A stretch of DNA of 64,000 nt from Candidatus Mcinerneyibacterium aminivorans (GCA_008086245.1 VSIX01000032.1:105547-169546); one strand, 5' to 3'; positions 44,558-54,881 are shown, numbered from the stretch's first letter. Numbers and translations are program-made. The notes: generated by a model from the sequence alone, not told the origin.

Positions 44558-45630
44558 TATAAAATATATTCAATATGAATATCTTTTTGTTTTAATTTAT
44601 CAACTATTTCATCATGAAGGTTTTTGTTTTTTCCAATTATTTCAGGAGGAATAACGCCGTTTTCAAATTCATCTGAATATTTAATAAAAGTTTCAACTAT
44701 AATCCCTGCTGTAAAACCGGTGACCCGGGACATAGAAGATAAACCATTTTTTTCCTCATCATAAAGGTAATACTTTATTTCCCGTTTTTTATTATTGATT
44801 TTTCCATAACCGATAACTTCCATAATTGAAAAATCTTTACTTTCATAATCCATTAGAGGGGAGATTATCTTTAATGTGTTTTGAAGATTTTCCTTGTTGA
44901 AAAAATTGAGATCTCTGAGGATTTTAATTTTATTGAGATGTCCTTCCCATCTAAGGGTAGTTTCCCATAAATTACTTATATCCAGAGTGCTAAGCAATGT
45001 CCTTAATCCATCACTAAAGAATTCTTCGAAATCGTTATTTTTGATTCTAACTTTATTTATAATTTCCAGAGGATCAATTTCAATTATTTCATTATTTTTT
45101 ATCAATCTTGCATTTCTTATATATTCGGATATTAAATCATGCGGGGACCATGTTATTTTATAATATAATGGAGATTTCTTTTTAATTGGAAGTCCACCAA
45201 CCCGAATTCCAATTTCATCAATTTCATCAAATTTCTGATATAACCTTCCTGCAAAAAGATTACTCAATCCGGGAGCAAAACCGGCATCGGGAATGATTGT
45301 TATATTATTTTTTTTCGCTTCTTCATCCAAAGAAAGGCTGTCTTCAGGCATAAAAGATAAATCTATAAGGTCTATCTGGTTTTCCATACATGCCTTCATT
45401 GTTTTCAAACCTAATTTCCCGGGAAGACACCCAATGACGAGATCATAATTTTTAATTAATTCGGTTATATTATTTTTATTATTTATTCTACATTTTTTTG
45501 GTTTTCCGTAATTTTCAAGTTTTTTTAAATTATTTTGAGAACTATCAACTATGGTTAAATCAAACCTGTTATTCAAATAAACCGATATTACCTCTCCAAT
45601 CCTTCCTGCTCCAAGTAAAATAATATTCAT
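44557..45630 (-). CDS. Saccharopine/lysine 6-dehydrogenase-family protein
   Basis: 357 residues. The Rossmann start is IILLGAGRIGEVI with the acidic residue in IVDSS after beta2. Later motifs PDAGFAPGLSNLFAG, RVGGLPIKKKSPLYYKITWS, DGLRTLLSTL and ETTLRWEGH match lysine 6-dehydrogenases and saccharopine reductases. These oxidise the epsilon-amino group of lysine to an aldehyde (cyclising to piperideine carboxylate) or act on saccharopine. Lysine catabolism is supported by the aminomutase-like gene at 21.1 kb, but the substrate is not proven. AAAGGAGG precedes the ATG. Confidence 0.8.
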   Translation of the reverse strand: MNIILLGAGRIGEVISVYLNNRFDLTIVDSSQNNLKKLENYGKPKKCRINNKNNITELIKNYDLVIGCLPGKLGLKTMKACMENQIDLIDLSFMPEDSLSLDEEAKKNNITIIPDAGFAPGLSNLFAGRLYQKFDEIDEIGIRVGGLPIKKKSPLYYKITWSPHDLISEYIRNARLIKNNEIIEIDPLEIINKVRIKNNDFEEFFSDGLRTLLSTLDISNLWETTLRWEGHLNKIKILRDLNFFNKENLQNTLKIISPLMDYESKDFSIMEVIGYGKINNKKREIKYYLYDEEKNGLSSMSRVTGFTAGIIVETFIKYSDEFENGVIPPEIIGKNKNLHDEIVDKLKQKDIHIEYIL

Positions 45631-46018
45631 TAGTTTATCCTCCTTTTTTTAGTTAAAAAGATTTATGAATATACAAAATATAAGTAACTGATAAGAAATA
45701 AATTAAAAACTATACCTACAACTTCACAGGGGCATAGAAATTTATTATAATTTAATTATTTCAGGCAATTAAATACAGGTTATTTATTACACAATATAAC
45801 AATTTAATCAACCATGCAAATAATTTAATAAAAATTCATGTTATAGTTTAGAATTAAATTTTGATTGTGTATATAATTTTACAGCAATTATACTGTGTTT
45901 CTAATAACTTGTGTGTATTAAAAAATTTAATTTCTTAATAATAGAAAATAAAACCAAAAATTATATTATTAAAGAATTATTTAACAGAAAAAATATATTT
46001 ATAATTAAATAGGTCTTT
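45631..46018. other. 388-base intergenic region, nothing firm
   Basis: Very AT-rich gap between two minus-strand genes. A TATAAT-like box on the minus strand (45749-45744) could serve the dehydrogenase-like gene but lacks a good -35 partner. No ORF, RNA or repeat is supported, and no clear terminator for the gene to its right. Confidence 0.5.
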
Positions 46019-46474
46019 CTACTCGCTAACAGTTTTGCTTATCTCTACTGTAATTTTTACAGGAGCTTTCCCACCGTACTTTACAGATATGTTTCTTCTT
46101 TTGGTACTACCCGGAGTAGCTCTTCCATAATAAGATTTTTCATTGCTATTTATTAAGTTATTATTCTGATCATAGAGGGAAATTTTAACGAAGAGTTTTT
46201 TAAAAGTTTTATTTGTGGAATTATTATAAACAGTTTTTACAAGGAATTTTTCATTATCTATTTCATATTCTGTTATTTTTATCGAGCCCTGATCAATAAG
46301 CTTCCATTCGTTATCAACTTGAATTACTTTTTGTAGGGGTTCCCATCGACCATCAGGATAAAGAACAATATTTTTACCGTTTTTTCTGGTTACGGCTAGC
46401 AAACCGGAGTCCTGTCCATAAATGCATATAATTGATATTAATACTACAAGAACTAATATAATATATTTTTTCAT
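46019..46474 (-). CDS. Exported protein of unknown function
   Basis: 151 residues from the ATG at 46474, 7 bases after GAGG; the ATG at 46480 abuts that site. A signal peptide (hydrophobic to about residue 20, ending YGQ) precedes a short motif VTRKNGKNIVLYPDGRWEPL, seen in small exported proteins with a GTW-like box. A beta-rich domain follows that looks like an immunoglobulin-like or FxLYD-type fold (FLVKTVYNNSTNKTFKKLFVKISLYD). The family is not identified with confidence. It has a strong promoter of its own. Confidence 0.65.
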   Translation of the reverse strand: MKKYIILVLVVLISIICIYGQDSGLLAVTRKNGKNIVLYPDGRWEPLQKVIQVDNEWKLIDQGSIKITEYEIDNEKFLVKTVYNNSTNKTFKKLFVKISLYDQNNNLINSNEKSYYGRATPGSTKRRNISVKYGGKAPVKITVEISKTVSE

Positions 46475-46520
46475 AATCATACCTCAACTTAAATATATTA
46501 AACAATAATAACCTATAGCT

Positions 46521-46549
46521 ATAATAGGCTTAAATAAATTAATTGTCAA
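46521..46549 (-). promoter_or_regulatory. Promoter of the exported protein gene
   Basis: On the minus strand a consensus TTGACA (46549-46544), 17-base spacer and TATTAT (46526-46521). The leader is about 40 bases. Confidence 0.78.
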
Positions 46550-46660
46550 GGATAAATAAGTTAATAATATTTAGCAAAGAGTTTTCTAGAAAGGTCTTTA
46601 AATATAAAATATACTTATTATAATTAATTAAGATTGTTTTATTTTGATAAAAGAGAGGAT

Positions 46661-47812
46661 ATGTTGGGATTTGATAATATTATACTGGAACTTTCAATAA
46701 TATTTGTTGGGTCTGCTCTTCTAGCAACTATTTTTTTAAAGTTAAAACAACCTGTTATTCTTTCATATATATTTTTGGGAATGCTGATTGGTCCCTGGGG
46801 GTTTAAATTAATAAACAATCCCGCCCAAATTGAAAAAATATCCCATTTCGGAATAATACTGTTGCTTTTTTTGTTAGGACTTGACCTTCAACCTGCAAAA
46901 TTGATTAAACTGTTTAAAAAAACCGCATTAATTACACTGGTATCTAACTTCTTTTTTATGGGAATAGTTTTTGGTATTCTTCAAATATTTGGTTTTACAG
47001 CACTGAACAGCGCTGTAGCAGGAATTGCTTTAATGTTTTCAAGTACCGTGATATGTGTGAAATTAATAAATACCAATACATTACATCACAAGTATATCGG
47101 GGAAATGATTATAAGTATTTTATTAATTCAGGATATTTTGGCTATATTAAGCATAATAATAATTAAAAGTGGAAAATTGGAAAATGCAATTTTGGATTCC
47201 CTTTTTTTAATATTAAAATTAATTGGTCTTATTTTGTTGGCCTATCTTGTAGTTAAATTTTTGATTTTAAAAATAGTTAAAAAATATGATACTGTTCATG
47301 AATATGTTTTTATAGTATCTCTTGGATGGTGCCTGTTGGTTGCTGAAATTGCAAAAGTACTTGGGTTATCATATGAGATTGGAGCTTTTATAGCTGGAGT
47401 ATCCCTTGCTATTTCTCCATTAGCCCTATTCATACTTGATAGATTAAAGCCTTTGCGAAATTTCTTTCTTGTTTTGTTTTTCTTTTCCATCGGAGCCAAC
47501 TATGATTTTTTATTAACCAGAAATATTATACTACCAGGAATAATTATTGTAATTGTTTTAACCTTAATAAAGCCTATGGTTTATTATTTTGGTTTTAATA
47601 TTTTAAGGGAAGATAAAAAAATATCAAAAGAGCTCGGGTTTAGACTTGGACAATCGAGTGAATTTGCTCTAATTATTGCATATACTGCTTTGCAAATTAA
47701 TATAATAACTGATTCTACCAGTTATTTGATACAGTTTGTTACAATAACTACATTTATTATTTCCACATTTATTGTTATGAAAAAATATAAGACACCAATT
47801 AGTTTAAAATAA
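46661..47812 (+). CDS. Monovalent cation:proton antiporter-2 family protein
   Basis: 383 residues from the ATG at 46661 with AAGAGAGGA upstream; a TTG at 46634 is less likely. About 12 membrane helices. Kef/CPA2 features: ILSYIFLGMLIGPWGF, FGIILLLFLLGLDLQP, SSTVICVKL, LIQDILAIL with the transport Asp, and FRLGQSSEFALII near the C-terminus. It exchanges Na+ or K+ for protons across the inner membrane. The cytoplasmic RCK domain found in KefB/C is absent. A TATAAT at 46619-46624 is a possible -10. The nitroreductase gene follows after 19 bases. Confidence 0.88.
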   Translation: MLGFDNIILELSIIFVGSALLATIFLKLKQPVILSYIFLGMLIGPWGFKLINNPAQIEKISHFGIILLLFLLGLDLQPAKLIKLFKKTALITLVSNFFFMGIVFGILQIFGFTALNSAVAGIALMFSSTVICVKLINTNTLHHKYIGEMIISILLIQDILAILSIIIIKSGKLENAILDSLFLILKLIGLILLAYLVVKFLILKIVKKYDTVHEYVFIVSLGWCLLVAEIAKVLGLSYEIGAFIAGVSLAISPLALFILDRLKPLRNFFLVLFFFSIGANYDFLLTRNIILPGIIIVIVLTLIKPMVYYFGFNILREDKKISKELGFRLGQSSEFALIIAYTALQINIITDSTSYLIQFVTITTFIISTFIVMKKYKTPISLK

Positions 47813-47831
47813 AGATTTGAAAGGAGGAATA

Positions 47832-48497
47832 ATGACTAAAAAGTTCTTATTGTTGATTGTTTGCGGTTTTTTTCTTTTAGATTTAAATGCTGAAAATTTG
47901 CAAATAAAGCTACCTGAACCGATTAAAAAGAGCAATGTGTCTATAGAAAAAGCTCTTGAAAATAGAAGATCAATAAGAAGCTATAGTTCTATGCCTGTTA
48001 ATTTAGAGGAGCTGTCTCAGCTTTTATGGGCAGCTCAGGGAGTTACAAATAGAAAAGGCTTCAGAACAGCTCCCTCTGCCGGTGCACTATATCCTTTAAA
48101 ATTATATGTGGTAGTAGAAAATGTAAAAAATTTGGAAAAGGGAATATATATGTATAAACCTGAAGGGCATAAATTAATAAAAATAAAATCGAATACTAAT
48201 ATCGAAAAAATTTATAAAGGAGCTTTAAATCAGCAAAGTATAAAAGATGCATCCGTTAATATTATTTTCGGTGCAGATTTTAGTGTAACTGATAAGAAAT
48301 ACAGAAAAAGGGGGAAACAATATGTTTATCAGGAAACCGGGCATGCCGCTCAAAATATATATCTGCAGTCGGAATCATTGAATATAGGTACTGTTGTAGT
48401 TGGAGCATTTTATGAAGAACAAATTAAAAAAGCTGCTGGAATGGGGGATAATGAAACACCAATTTGTATTATGCCTGCAGGTAAAGTAAATGATTAA
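47832..48497 (+). CDS. Exported SagB-type nitroreductase
   Basis: 221 residues from the ATG at 47832, which has AAAGGAGG; the TTG at 47817 overlaps that site. An N-terminal signal peptide (to about residue 20) precedes a nitroreductase domain: ENRRSIRSYSSMPVNLEELSQLLWAAQG, RTAPSAGALYPLKLYVV and YVYQETGHAAQNIYLQ, the SagB/ThcOx pattern. It binds FMN. An exported flavin enzyme is unusual for the family, but SagB-like members with signal peptides are known from anaerobes. Substrate unknown. Confidence 0.85.
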   Translation: MTKKFLLLIVCGFFLLDLNAENLQIKLPEPIKKSNVSIEKALENRRSIRSYSSMPVNLEELSQLLWAAQGVTNRKGFRTAPSAGALYPLKLYVVVENVKNLEKGIYMYKPEGHKLIKIKSNTNIEKIYKGALNQQSIKDASVNIIFGADFSVTDKKYRKRGKQYVYQETGHAAQNIYLQSESLNIGTVVVGAFYEEQIKKAAGMGDNETPICIMPAGKVND

Positions 48498-48511
48498 ACT
48501 GGAGGTAGATA

Positions 48512-48697
48512 ATGGATTTTGTTACTTTTTTGCTAGTAATAGGAATAATTTTATTTTTTATTTTAGGACGAGAATTAATCTGCTGGTATTTGAAAATTAC
48601 AGAAAATGTGAATGAATTAAAAAAGAATAATAAAAATTTAGAAAAAATTATCGAAACACAAAAAGAAATTATTAAAGAAATGAAAAACAGCAAATAA
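48512..48697 (+). CDS. Small membrane protein with coiled-coil tail
   Basis: 61 residues. One membrane helix (about 4-26, FVTFLLVIGIILFFILG), then a short polar coiled coil rich in Lys, Glu and Asn to the C-terminus. CTGGAGG is well placed before the ATG, and it lies 14 bases after the nitroreductase gene, so it is probably expressed. No family is recognised. Confidence 0.6.
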   Translation: MDFVTFLLVIGIILFFILGRELICWYLKITENVNELKKNNKNLEKIIETQKEIIKEMKNSK

Positions 48698-48810
48698 GAA
48701 AATAAAAGATGGGAACTTAAAGTAAACAACATTATTAATATTAATAAGTTAAATAAGATAGGAATAGATTAAAATATTATATTGTATAAGGATGCCTATG
48801 CTGTTTTTGC

Positions 48811-48839
48811 TTGATTAGTCAAATCTTATTTATTATAAT
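48811..48839 (+). promoter_or_regulatory. Promoter of the panD-TPR-cyclase-yraN-kinase run
   Basis: TTGATT (48811-48816), a 17-base spacer and TATAAT (48834-48839). It predicts a leader of about 86 bases before the panD ATG. Other TATAAT-like boxes in this AT-rich gap are worse spaced. Confidence 0.65.
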
Positions 48840-48931
48840 TACAACAGCTAAAAAGGAGTAATTGCTTTTAATTCTCTTTATATAATTGAGTTAAGAAGAT
48901 TTACTTAAATTTAAAGTTCAGGAGGTAAATT

Positions 48932-49288
48932 ATGCTTGTTAAGTTGATGAAATCAAAAATTCATACTGCAACAGTAACAGAATCCAATCTTGATTATGAG
49001 GGCAGTATTACAATAGATGCAGAATTAATAGAGAAAGCCAATTTCTATGTTGGTGAAAAGGTTCAGGTTTTGAATAAAAATACCGGAGATAGAATTGAAA
49101 CATATATCATTGAAGGAAAAAGAAATTCGGGTGAAATTTGCTTGAATGGACCTGCTGCAAGAAATGGAGAAGTTGGCGATGAGGTGATAATTATTTCATA
49201 TGCATTTATGCCGCCAGAAGAAGCTGAAAATTTCAAACCTACAGTTTTGTTAATTGATGAAAAGAATAAAATTAAAAAGCAAAAATGA
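48932..49288 (+). CDS. panD: Aspartate 1-decarboxylase
   Basis: 118 residues. The self-cleavage site YEGSITID is intact: cleavage between Gly24 and Ser25 produces the pyruvoyl cofactor. Tyr22, INTGDR-like [11 protein letters not shown] and [20 protein letters not shown] are family hallmarks. It makes beta-alanine for pantothenate and CoA. panB and panC are not in view. AGGAGG gives a strong start. It overlaps the unrelated TPR gene by 4 bases, leading a run of signalling genes. Confidence 0.95.
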   Translation: MLVKLMKSKIHTATVTESNLDYEGSITIDAELIEKANFYVGEKVQVLNKNTGDRIETYIIEGKRNSGEICLNGPAARNGEVGDEVIIISYAFMPPEEAENFKPTVLLIDEKNKIKKQK

Positions 49289-51339
49289 AAAAACTTGTTA
49301 CTGTTATACTTTTATTAACTTTTACAGTAACTATCATTTATTCTTCAACTATATCAATGTTAAAACAAGCATTGCAAGAGAATCCTGAAAATCATGAAAT
49401 TAGATATGACCTAGCTAATGAGTATTATGAAAATAATTATTATAATGAGGCAATAGAACAGTTTGAAATATTATTGAAGAATGATTACAAAAATGAATAT
49501 TCCATTTATAGTATAATACTGTCGTATTTAAAACTAAATTCCTATAAGGAAGCATTTAATTATACAAATAAATTAGATAAATTAAATACTGAAGTTATAA
49601 CTGAAAAAGAAATTCTCGATATATATTATAATATCGGAATCTCAGCACTGGATGAAAAAAAATATAAATTTAGCAGAAAAGTTTTTTTAAAAATATATAA
49701 ACGTGATAAAAAGGATTACAGGGTTAACACAGCTTTGGGAATTTTAAATTTCCATGAAAAAGAATATAAAAAATCTTTAAATTATTTTATTATTGCTTTT
49801 AAACATCTCCCAAATGGATATAAGGATAAAAACAATCTTTTGATGAACATAGTGACAGCTTCACTCAATTACGGACAGGAATTGTATTATTCAAAACAAA
49901 AAAAAGATATACAGAATTCATTTTATTATTTTCAAACTGCCATAGATTATCAAAGAAAAATGGATCATAATTATAGTAAAAAAAATATTAATAAGTGGAT
50001 TTATGCTTATTTTATGAAGGGGAAAATATTAGTTGAACAAAACAATCTTAATGAAGCAAAAAGTATATTTTTTTATATTTATGATAGGAAACCTGAACTG
50101 ATAGGGCTTGCCGAGGAGATAGGCAATTTAGCCGTTAGGTTCCAGGAAAATAAAAACTATCTTTCAGCAATCAGATGCTATTCAAGGGTCATTGAATTAA
50201 ATTTCAATGATTCGACATATTTATATAATATTGCCACATATTACATTGAAAAAAAACAGTATGAGGCAGCTTTGTGGTATTTGGAAAAATGTTTGAATAT
50301 AGAATATAAATCTAAATATATACATGTATACTCTAATATAATGGACAGATATCTGGATAATCTTCTTTCTGAAGCAAGAGAAAATTATAAAAAAGGTGAA
50401 AAACTAGATGCTTATATAAAGTTTTCGAAAATAAATTATTATAGAGAAGATAATAAAGAGATTCAAAGACTTCTGGAAGAATTTAATCCTCAAGAGTTTG
50501 AAACAAAAAATTACTTTGTAAAAGTTGAAAATTCAGAAAAAGAAATTTTAAAAAAAGATGCTTTGAATTTTTATAATAAAGCTTTAACCTCATTTAAATC
50601 AAAAAATTATAAGGATAGCTATATAGAGTTAAAAAAAGCTATTCAAATTTATTATCCTTATAATGAAGCCCGAAAATTATTTTTAAAAATATATCCTCAT
50701 ATTTCAATAATTGTTGAAAAAAGTATAGATGAAATTGATGATAAACTATCTGAGGGTAAGATTGATGAAGCTGAGACTATTTTAGATAATATTGAATCAT
50801 TAATCGATAGAAATATTGAAAAAAGCATAAATAAGAAAATTTCTATAGCAAAAAAACAAACTGAATATAATAAAATGTCAACTTATATGAATAATTTGGA
50901 ATACAATTTTGAATCTGAAAATTATAAGCAGGCTGAAGAGTACATATATAAAATTTTAAATATCGATGAGGATAATAAAAAAGCAAAGCAGTATCTAGCG
51001 AGGATAAATAAAATTAAAAAACGTAAAATTGAGGAATATAAACGATTGTATGAAATAGCTAAAGAGAATAAAAATATAAATAAGATGTATAATTATCTAA
51101 ATCAAATTCTTATAATCGATAATAATAATAGATGGGCAAATACAAGAATGTACTCATTATCACAAAAAAAGGAAGAAAAAAATCTGCAAAAGGCACAGAA
51201 TTATTATTATAAAGGAATTAAATATTATACTTCTGGAGATTATAAAAAAGCTATTGAGATGTGGAATAAAGTGTTAGAAATCTACGGGAATTATAAAAAT
51301 ACAAATGAATATATCCAGAGAGCAAAAGAAAGAATTTAA
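49285..51339 (+). CDS. Exported TPR-repeat protein
   Basis: 684 residues. An N-terminal signal segment (about 3-22) is followed by repeated tetratricopeptide units: [30 protein letters not shown] (about 33-65), others near 105-160, 270-345, 430-470, and a last one with [29 protein letters not shown] (about 645-675). It probably scaffolds proteins in the periplasm. The repeated lysine-rich helices are unusually long. It shares ATGA with panD and is 2 bases from the cyclase gene, so it may be a partner of the membrane cyclase (inference). Confidence 0.8.
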   Translation: MKKLVTVILLLTFTVTIIYSSTISMLKQALQENPENHEIRYDLANEYYENNYYNEAIEQFEILLKNDYKNEYSIYSIILSYLKLNSYKEAFNYTNKLDKLNTEVITEKEILDIYYNIGISALDEKKYKFSRKVFLKIYKRDKKDYRVNTALGILNFHEKEYKKSLNYFIIAFKHLPNGYKDKNNLLMNIVTASLNYGQELYYSKQKKDIQNSFYYFQTAIDYQRKMDHNYSKKNINKWIYAYFMKGKILVEQNNLNEAKSIFFYIYDRKPELIGLAEEIGNLAVRFQENKNYLSAIRCYSRVIELNFNDSTYLYNIATYYIEKKQYEAALWYLEKCLNIEYKSKYIHVYSNIMDRYLDNLLSEARENYKKGEKLDAYIKFSKINYYREDNKEIQRLLEEFNPQEFETKNYFVKVENSEKEILKKDALNFYNKALTSFKSKNYKDSYIELKKAIQIYYPYNEARKLFLKIYPHISIIVEKSIDEIDDKLSEGKIDEAETILDNIESLIDRNIEKSINKKISIAKKQTEYNKMSTYMNNLEYNFESENYKQAEEYIYKILNIDEDNKKAKQYLARINKIKKRKIEEYKRLYEIAKENKNINKMYNYLNQILIIDNNNRWANTRMYSLSQKKEEKNLQKAQNYYYKGIKYYTSGDYKKAIEMWNKVLEIYGNYKNTNEYIQRAKERI

Positions 51340-51341
51340 AT

Positions 51342-52718
51342 ATGAAATTTAAACTAAAATCAAAGTATTTTACAGCTTTTATCTTAGCATTTCTACCAAT
51401 TTTTATAATATTTAATATTATTATATATTCATATATGAAAAACAAATTATTCAATGAAAAATGGAATTCAATGGCCACTCTGGCAGAGAATTCTGCTTTA
51501 ATATCCGAAGAATATCTGGTTGGTGAAGATATAGATCTCCTCTCATTGCAGCAAATTTTAACCAATATTAGCAAAAATGAAGGAGTGATAGAATCATATG
51601 TAGTTAATAAAAAAAATTCTTTAATAGCACATCAGGACATTGATATACTCAAAAAAAGGAATCAAATAAATAGAAAATTAAAACCTGAAAATGTTAAAAT
51701 TAAAAGAGAAAATTCCAGGGTGTATATGTATCAGAATGATTATCTTGTTACAGCCCCAATATATAGAAGTAATACAAGAGAGATTATAGGTAAGCTTGAA
51801 ATAATATTTTCGAAAAGAAATCTTATGAAGATCATAAATAAAATTTTAATACGGACAGTAATTTTGTCTGCATTGGGAATCATTGTCATTTCAATAATAA
51901 TTTTGTTTATGGTCAGCTTAATAATAAAACCTATAAGAAGATTGCATAGAGGAGTTGAAGCTATATCTACCGGAAATTATGAAGCCAGGGTGGAAAAAAC
52001 TACAAATGATGAAGTAGGAGATCTTACTGAAGCTTTTAACAGGATGGCTAAAAATTTAAAGGAAAAAGAACTTGTTAAAAATATGTTTTCTAAATATTTA
52101 AGTCCTGATATAGCTGATTATATTCTAAACAACCCTGAAGAATTAAAATTAGGAGGAGAAAATAGGGAATTAACAATAATGTTTGCTGACATTAGAGGTT
52201 TTACTTCTTTAAGCGAAAATTTTCCCCCTCAGGATATAGTTAATTTATTAAATAGCTATTTTACTTCTATGGTTGATATTATTTTTGAATATAAGGGTAC
52301 ATTGGATAAATTCCTTGGTGACGGATTATTAGCTATATTTGGGGCCCCTGTAAAATATCCAAATCATGCATATAATTCGGTTCAGGCAGCTGTTAGAATG
52401 GTTAAATATATAAAAAGATACAATAAAAATAGGGTCAAATGGGGGTATGAGCCAATTCATATTGGTATAGGTATAAATACAGGAAAAGCTATTATAGGAA
52501 ATATAGGGTCCAAACAGAGGGCCGAATATACTGTTATTGGAGATACCGTAAATACATGTTCAAGAATTGAGGGTTTAACCGATAAAAACGAAATTTATAT
52601 TTCTCAATCAACTTACGAGCTGGTAAAAGATGATATAATATATGAATATATTGGAAAACATAAGGTAAAAAATAAAAAAAATCCTATAAAAATTTACAGG
52701 GTGATTGATTTAAAATGA
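51342..52718 (+). CDS. Membrane adenylate/guanylate cyclase, class III, with HAMP domain
   Basis: 458 residues. Membrane helices at about 10-30 and 165-190 flank an extracytoplasmic sensor region. A HAMP domain follows (about 190-245, with IIKPIRRLHRG and DEVGDLTEAFNRM). The catalytic domain (about 270-455) has the metal Asp in FADIRGFTSL, DKFLGDGLLAIFG and GIGINTGKAIIGNIG, then TVIGDTVNTCSRIEG. Lys in DKF and Asp in GDTVNT indicate ATP as substrate, giving cAMP. It is coupled to a TPR protein upstream and yraN downstream. No cAMP receptor gene is in view. Confidence 0.92.
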   Translation: MKFKLKSKYFTAFILAFLPIFIIFNIIIYSYMKNKLFNEKWNSMATLAENSALISEEYLVGEDIDLLSLQQILTNISKNEGVIESYVVNKKNSLIAHQDIDILKKRNQINRKLKPENVKIKRENSRVYMYQNDYLVTAPIYRSNTREIIGKLEIIFSKRNLMKIINKILIRTVILSALGIIVISIIILFMVSLIIKPIRRLHRGVEAISTGNYEARVEKTTNDEVGDLTEAFNRMAKNLKEKELVKNMFSKYLSPDIADYILNNPEELKLGGENRELTIMFADIRGFTSLSENFPPQDIVNLLNSYFTSMVDIIFEYKGTLDKFLGDGLLAIFGAPVKYPNHAYNSVQAAVRMVKYIKRYNKNRVKWGYEPIHIGIGINTGKAIIGNIGSKQRAEYTVIGDTVNTCSRIEGLTDKNEIYISQSTYELVKDDIIYEYIGKHKVKNKKNPIKIYRVIDLK

Positions 52719-53068
52719 AAAATAATCAGGATAAAGGTTCTGCTGGAGAAAAAAAAGCTTTAGAATATTTAAAAAAAAATGATTATAAGATTATAGACAC
52801 CAACTTTAATTCAAAATTTGGTGAAATTGATATTATTGCTGAAAAAGGAGAAAATTTGGTTTTTGTAGAGGTAAAATACAGAAAGGGAAATTCTTATGGC
52901 TCTCCCCTTGAAGCTATTACGAGAAAAAAACAAAGAACTATTATTAAAGTTTCAAGATATTATCTCCTTTTAAACGGTGAAAAATATCTAAAGTATTATA
53001 TTAGATATGATGTTATCGGCATAAAGGGCAATAATTTGGAACACATAAAAGGTGCATTTTATGAATAA
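52715..53068 (+). CDS. yraN: UPF0102 / YraN family endonuclease-like protein
   Basis: 117 residues. Family pattern: GSAGEKKALEYLKKNDYKIIDTNF, GEIDIIAEKGENLVFVEVKYR with the Asp-Glu-x-Lys nuclease core, and SPLEAITRKKQRTIIK. YraN proteins have a restriction-like nuclease fold but no settled function. It overlaps the cyclase by 4 bases and the sensor kinase by 8. Confidence 0.9.
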   Translation: MKNNQDKGSAGEKKALEYLKKNDYKIIDTNFNSKFGEIDIIAEKGENLVFVEVKYRKGNSYGSPLEAITRKKQRTIIKVSRYYLLLNGEKYLKYYIRYDVIGIKGNNLEHIKGAFYE

Positions 53069-54632
53069 TAATTCCGAATTTTTATCTGATTTCAAAAATT
53101 ATAATTATTATCGGATATTTATTTTTAATTTTGTTGTGGGGTATCTTTATTTCTTAAGTTTATCCTCAAATACTTCAAAGTATTACTTTTTTTCTGCAAT
53201 TTTCTTAATGAATATTATTTTTATTCTATCGATTTTTCTAAAGGAATATATAAATAAAATAAAACTTTTCTTTTATTTTCAGCTAATCATAGATGTTCTT
53301 GTTATTTCTGTTCTATGCTATTTCGATGGAGGTATCTTTCAAAGCAGTTTATCTTTGCTTTATTATTTGATAATTATAGCAGCAGGCTATTTTTTCTTTG
53401 ATAAAGGAGCAATTAGTGTAGCTACATTAATAAGCATTATTTATCTATCATCCTCATTTTTAATTATTAATGGAATAATCCCTGCTTTAAATACTAGTGG
53501 TTCAACAGTGAATCTTGATGAAATTGTAAATAGAAGAGTATATATAAAAATATTTGTCAATGTAGTTTTATTTTATGTAACTGCATTTTTAATTGCTAAT
53601 ATGAGAAAATCATCAAGGTTAAAGGATAGACAAATAGAAACCCAGCAAATTCTTTTAGATGACATTTATAAAAATATTTCATCAACAATATTAGTATTTA
53701 ATCAAAAAGGAGAAATAACCCATTCAAACCGCGAAAATAATAAAATATTTGGGAATAAAATACAAATGGGAATGGATTTTGCAAAAATATTTCCTGAAAG
53801 TTTAAGAAACGATTTTAAAAATGTGAAAAATAATAAAGGATTGTTAAACAGTGAAATTGATTATAATGATAGTTTTTATGAATATACAATAAACACAATT
53901 AGGAAAGAAAATGAAATATTAGGGTTTATAGTAAGTATTAAAGATGTAACTGAAAAAAGAAAACTGAAAAACAAACTGTATGAACTGGATAAACTGGCAT
54001 ATTTAGGAAAAATGGGCGCAAATATAGCCCATGAATTGAGAAATCCTATTGCCTCCTTATACGGAAGTATTCAAATACTGGATGAAAATAATTTTGATAA
54101 AAAGGATAGAAAACTATATGATTTAATCTTAAATCAAACTGAACGATTAAATAAGATTATTAAAAGCTTTTTAAATTATACAAAAGGGCAGGATACTCAA
54201 TTTAAAATCATAAATGTTAATGAATTAATAAAAAACAATATAGAGATGATTAAGGCTCTTACGGAAACTGATATTAAGGTTGAATCGAAAAATAATTCTT
54301 ATATAGAGGGCGATGAAAATTTGATTCTTCAGGCATTGAATAATATACTCTGGAATTCAGTTGAAGCTACCGGGAATAAAGGGAAAATAATTATTAAAAT
54401 TGAGAAAAATGATAATGAATGTGTAATTAAAATAACTGATAATGGCAAAGGAATTCCAGAAGATGATATAGATGATATTTTTACTCCATTTTATTCCACT
54501 AAAGAAGAAGGGATAGGATTAGGATTAGCAATTGCAAAGAAGAATATCGTAAAAAATAATGGTAGAATAGAAGTGGATAGCAAGCTTAAAGAGGGAACAA
54601 CTTTTAGGGTATATCTTCCTCTTGAAAAATAG
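53061..54632 (+). CDS. Membrane sensor histidine kinase, PilS/NtrB-like
   Basis: 523 residues from the ATG at 53061 (AAAAGGT upstream; the GTG at 53052 is less likely). Six membrane helices (about 15-190) resemble PilS, then a PAS domain (about 200-300), a HisKA helix with His324 in NIAHELRNPIASL, and a HATPase domain with LNNILWNSVEAT, DNGKGIPEDD and GIGLGLAIAKKNI. The sensed signal is unknown. No response regulator is adjacent. A kinase of this type near pilin-system genes would suit a PilS role, but the link is not shown. Confidence 0.88.
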   Translation: MNNNSEFLSDFKNYNYYRIFIFNFVVGYLYFLSLSSNTSKYYFFSAIFLMNIIFILSIFLKEYINKIKLFFYFQLIIDVLVISVLCYFDGGIFQSSLSLLYYLIIIAAGYFFFDKGAISVATLISIIYLSSSFLIINGIIPALNTSGSTVNLDEIVNRRVYIKIFVNVVLFYVTAFLIANMRKSSRLKDRQIETQQILLDDIYKNISSTILVFNQKGEITHSNRENNKIFGNKIQMGMDFAKIFPESLRNDFKNVKNNKGLLNSEIDYNDSFYEYTINTIRKENEILGFIVSIKDVTEKRKLKNKLYELDKLAYLGKMGANIAHELRNPIASLYGSIQILDENNFDKKDRKLYDLILNQTERLNKIIKSFLNYTKGQDTQFKIINVNELIKNNIEMIKALTETDIKVESKNNSYIEGDENLILQALNNILWNSVEATGNKGKIIIKIEKNDNECVIKITDNGKGIPEDDIDDIFTPFYSTKEEGIGLGLAIAKKNIVKNNGRIEVDSKLKEGTTFRVYLPLEK

Positions 54633-54659
54633 TTTCTGTGTCTGTGTGAGTGTGTGTTG

Positions 54660-54682
54660 AAAATCACTGTCGTGATTTTTTT
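54660..54682 (+). terminator. Terminator of the sensor-kinase run
   Basis: AAAATCAC (54660-54667) pairs perfectly with GTGATTTT (54672-54679) around TGTC and is followed by a seven-T run (54676-54682), 28 bases after the stop. It has the form of the palindrome family and is the best terminator candidate in that family. Confidence 0.6.
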
Positions 54683-54881
54683 GAAGTTCTATTTTTGAAA
54701 TTAGAGGTTTGGAAAAATTAGTATTGCAAATTTCTTAGTGAATAGTAAATAGTTTTAAAAGTAAAACCTAAGAAAATTTTTTTAATTGCTGATACAGTTT
54801 TTGAAGTTAAAAACTAGCCAGGCTGATTTTCAAAATAAGTATAAGTATATGTTTCGGAATAAGGATTTGAGATAGTTTTTT

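Noticed and set aside
48862..48886. TTGCTT and TATAAT close to panD as a promoter
   Set aside because: Spacer of 13 bases; the pair at 48811-48839 has a 17-base spacer and is better.
48840..48931. Riboswitch in the panD leader
   Set aside because: The predicted leader is about 86 bases and AT-rich; no known aptamer motif or convincing stem was found.
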